Source: Gemmatimonadaceae bacterium (GTDB lineage Bacteria > Gemmatimonadota > Gemmatimonadetes > Gemmatimonadales > Gemmatimonadaceae). From it: 5,769 nucleotides of DNA. A program made the position numbers and the translations under genes. The stretch spans positions 1 through 5,769 of the forward strand of contig JANWKK010000250.1 of assembly GCA_025451425.1 (NCBI GenBank). Reading direction: 5' to 3'. This document shows positions 4,829 through 5,769 of the stretch, piece after piece. Under the pieces are notes generated by a model that worked only from the letters and a program-made list of their open reading frames with translations, was not told where the DNA came from and did not search any database. Position 1 is the stretch's first letter. Each line of letters starts with the position of its first letter.

Positions 4829-4848
4829 TTCCCTCATTTGGGAGGGAA
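4829..4848 (+). promoter_or_regulatory. Shine-Dalgarno-sequestering hairpin before the membrane-protein gene
   Basis: TTCCCTC (4829-4835) pairs perfectly with GAGGGAA (4842-4848) around a six-base loop. The strong Shine-Dalgarno GGAGG (4841-4845) lies almost wholly in the right arm, eight bases before the ATG at 4854. Folding would hide the ribosome site, a layout found in translational switches and RNA thermometers; regulation here is inference. Confidence 0.45.
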
Positions 4849-4853
4849 AGGTC

Positions 4854-5279
4854 ATGTTCGTTCTTCTGCTCATCGTGACGTTCACGATCGCCACGGCCGC
4901 GTCGATCGTTATTGCGCGCATGTTCAATCAATCGCTGGCGGGCATCATTGGCCGACTGATTCCGGACGAGCTCGCAGTCGCCTGGCACCGCTACGTGCTG
5001 TTCGGGCTTTACCTCGTCGGTGTCAACGGAGGCGTGCGCATTTGGGAGTTCGAGAAGTACGTGCTCCCGATCGGTGCTGAGCGCGAGACTCTGGTTCTCA
5101 CTCCGGACCGCTGGGCGCTCGAGGTTTATAGAACGCTCATGGGAACCTTGCGGAGCATTGCAACTGTTCTCTTGCTGCTCTTCGTGCTGGCGCTGTTCGG
5201 GTATCTCGTCGTCAGAGCGCGCGAGCGAACCACGAAATCGCCGGCAGGGTCGCCGAGCTTGAGCGCGGTTCCTGGCTGA
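4854..5279 (+). CDS. Small integral membrane protein, three predicted helices, unknown function
   Basis: The product is 141 residues. ATG 4854 is chosen because it has GGAGG eight bases upstream and starts at the first hydrophobic residue; a longer frame from 4704 would overlap the lipase and adds Ser/Arg-rich sequence typical of a wrong frame. Helix 1 spans about 2-22 and helix 3 about 99-121. A weaker hydrophobic segment (about 44-60) may be helix 2. The loops carry Ile-Pro-Asp-Glu-Leu (36-40), Val-Asn-Gly-Gly-Val-Arg-Ile-Trp-Glu-Phe-Glu (57-67) and Leu-Thr-Pro-Asp-Arg-Trp (82-87). The tail after 122 is basic and then Ser/Pro-rich, likely cytoplasmic. I do not recognise a family. A possible operator dyad and a Shine-Dalgarno hairpin precede it, and a large repeat hairpin follows its stop. 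Confidence 0.75.
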   Translation: MFVLLLIVTFTIATAASIVIARMFNQSLAGIIGRLIPDELAVAWHRYVLFGLYLVGVNGGVRIWEFEKYVLPIGAERETLVLTPDRWALEVYRTLMGTLRSIATVLLLLFVLALFGYLVVRARERTTKSPAGSPSLSAVPG

Positions 5280-5280
5280 C

Positions 5281-5377
5281 GGGAGCTAGGGGCTAGGGAC
5301 TAGGGGCTAGAGCACTCCGATCTAGCCACTACCGCCTAGCCACTATCCCCTGGCCCCTAGCACTTATCGCCTACCAC
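5281..5377 (+). repeat. Heptamer array 2: inverted CTAG repeats forming a large hairpin, with a G-quadruplex motif
   Basis: Left arm units start at 5286, 5293, 5300 and 5307 (CTAGGGG, CTAGGGA, CTAGGGG, CTAGAGC). Right arm units start every seven bases from 5322 to 5371 (CTAGCCA, CTACCGC, CTAGCCA, CTATCCC, CTGGCCC, CTAGCAC, TTATCGC, CTACCAC). Bases 5286-5310 pair with 5336-5360 at 21 of 25 positions plus one wobble, leaving a 25-base loop. The plus strand also has four G-runs (5281-5283, 5289-5292, 5296-5298, 5303-5306) with loops of 5, 3 and 4 bases, a canonical quadruplex motif. The array begins two bases after the membrane-protein stop, so it probably ends or stabilises that transcript. Confidence 0.8.
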
Positions 5378-5387
5378 CCTTCTCGGC

Positions 5388-5769
5388 GTGACGGACAAGC
5401 TGCAGCATTTCGTCGATGACTCGTGGCAGGCATTCCACCACGCGAACACCTTCGTGCGAGAGTGGACGACAGGCAATCGCGTCGAACGCCTCCGCATCGG
5501 CCCACGCGGCGGGCAGCGGTTTCTGTTTCAGTACCTCGCCACGAGTATCGGGCCGCCACACAAGCTGCTCTATGTGCTGCACACGTCGCGAACGGACGCC
5601 GTGCTTGGACGCTACGAGAGTCCGTGGATCGAGAGTGATGAACTGGCAACATTTCTCGACCGGTTCGGAGACTTCATTGCCCAGGACTCGCGTCACGACC
5701 TGTGGGCGTTGTGCGGTGCCGGCGACGGCACAATTGTGTGGGACCGGCACGATCTCATGTTACGCGTAC
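5388..5769 (+). CDS. Unrecognised protein, 5' part only (GTG start)
   Basis: The frame is open from GTG 5388 to the window end, giving 127 codons plus one base. It is missed by complete-ORF calling because the stop is outside. An in-frame TAG at 5358-5360 and the lack of another ATG/GTG before 5388 fix the start; no good Shine-Dalgarno is visible. The protein is rich in Asp, Arg, His and aromatics, with no signal peptide or membrane segment. It has Trp-x-x-Phe-His-His-Ala-Asn near residue 14, a Arg-x-Gly-Pro-Arg-Gly-Gly turn, Leu-Leu-Tyr-Val-Leu-His-Thr, and Phe-Leu-Asp-Arg-Phe-Gly-Asp-Phe. This looks like an alpha/beta cytoplasmic domain. I do not recognise a family. The minus-strand frame at 5364-5750 is judged a shadow. 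Confidence 0.65.
   Translation, partial: MTDKLQHFVDDSWQAFHHANTFVREWTTGNRVERLRIGPRGGQRFLFQYLATSIGPPHKLLYVLHTSRTDAVLGRYESPWIESDELATFLDRFGDFIAQDSRHDLWALCGAGDGTIVWDRHDLMLRV

Noticed and set aside
4307..4927. Minus-strand frame of about 200 codons opposite the lipase and membrane-protein genes
   Set aside because: It is antisense to a well-supported alpha/beta hydrolase with catalytic residues, and its sequence resembles no protein family.
5364..5750. Minus-strand frame opposite the 3'-partial gene at 5388
   Set aside because: The plus-strand frame has more natural composition and a sensible start; the minus product has no recognisable motif. Not decisive, but less likely.

Overview
GC-rich, gene-dense bacterial window of 5.77 kb. 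The gene set suggests a member of Gemmatimonadota or a related soil phylum: a stand-alone SusC-type TonB plug lipoprotein, a solitary ExbD, and intergenic arrays of a CTAG-containing heptamer. This assignment is inference; there is no rRNA or marker gene to fix it. No mobile element, CRISPR array, tRNA or rRNA gene was seen.

Layout. Bases 1-260 hold the 3' end of an MmcQ/YjbR-family gene, overlapped by a possible 20-codon hydrophobic peptide that ends inside the first heptamer array (306-345). A strong hairpin (406-444) precedes a lipoprotein made only of a TonB plug domain (469-930). Next come a RimJ/RimL-like GNAT acetyltransferase (961-1533) and, 13 bp later, an AhpD/carboxymuconolactone decarboxylase-type peroxidase (1547-2164). 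Convergent to these, on the minus strand, lie trmO (2178-2576) and an exbD/tolR gene (2793-3200). Divergent from exbD, on the plus strand, are a HAD hydrolase (3298-4047), a lipase-like alpha/beta hydrolase (4085-4759), a small three-helix membrane protein (4854-5279), a large heptamer-repeat hairpin with a G-quadruplex motif (5281-5377), and the 5' part of an unrecognised gene that starts with GTG at 5388 and runs off the window.

The main discovery is the peroxidase. Its frame is interrupted by a single TGA exactly where the second cysteine of the AhpD CxxC active site belongs. The frame then continues for 121 codons with family-like sequence. Seventeen bases after the TGA is a GC-rich stem capped by GGUC, which fits a bacterial SECIS element. 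The best reading is one selenoprotein of 205 residues with a Cys-x-x-Sec centre, which ordinary gene calling would split in two.

Other points of interest are hairpins that bury the start codon or Shine-Dalgarno of two genes, a 7-2-7 operator-like dyad at 4781-4796, and an over-represented CCTAACG word. The genes look like general accessory and housekeeping functions (peroxide defence, tRNA modification, acylation, hydrolysis, TonB energisation) rather than one pathway.
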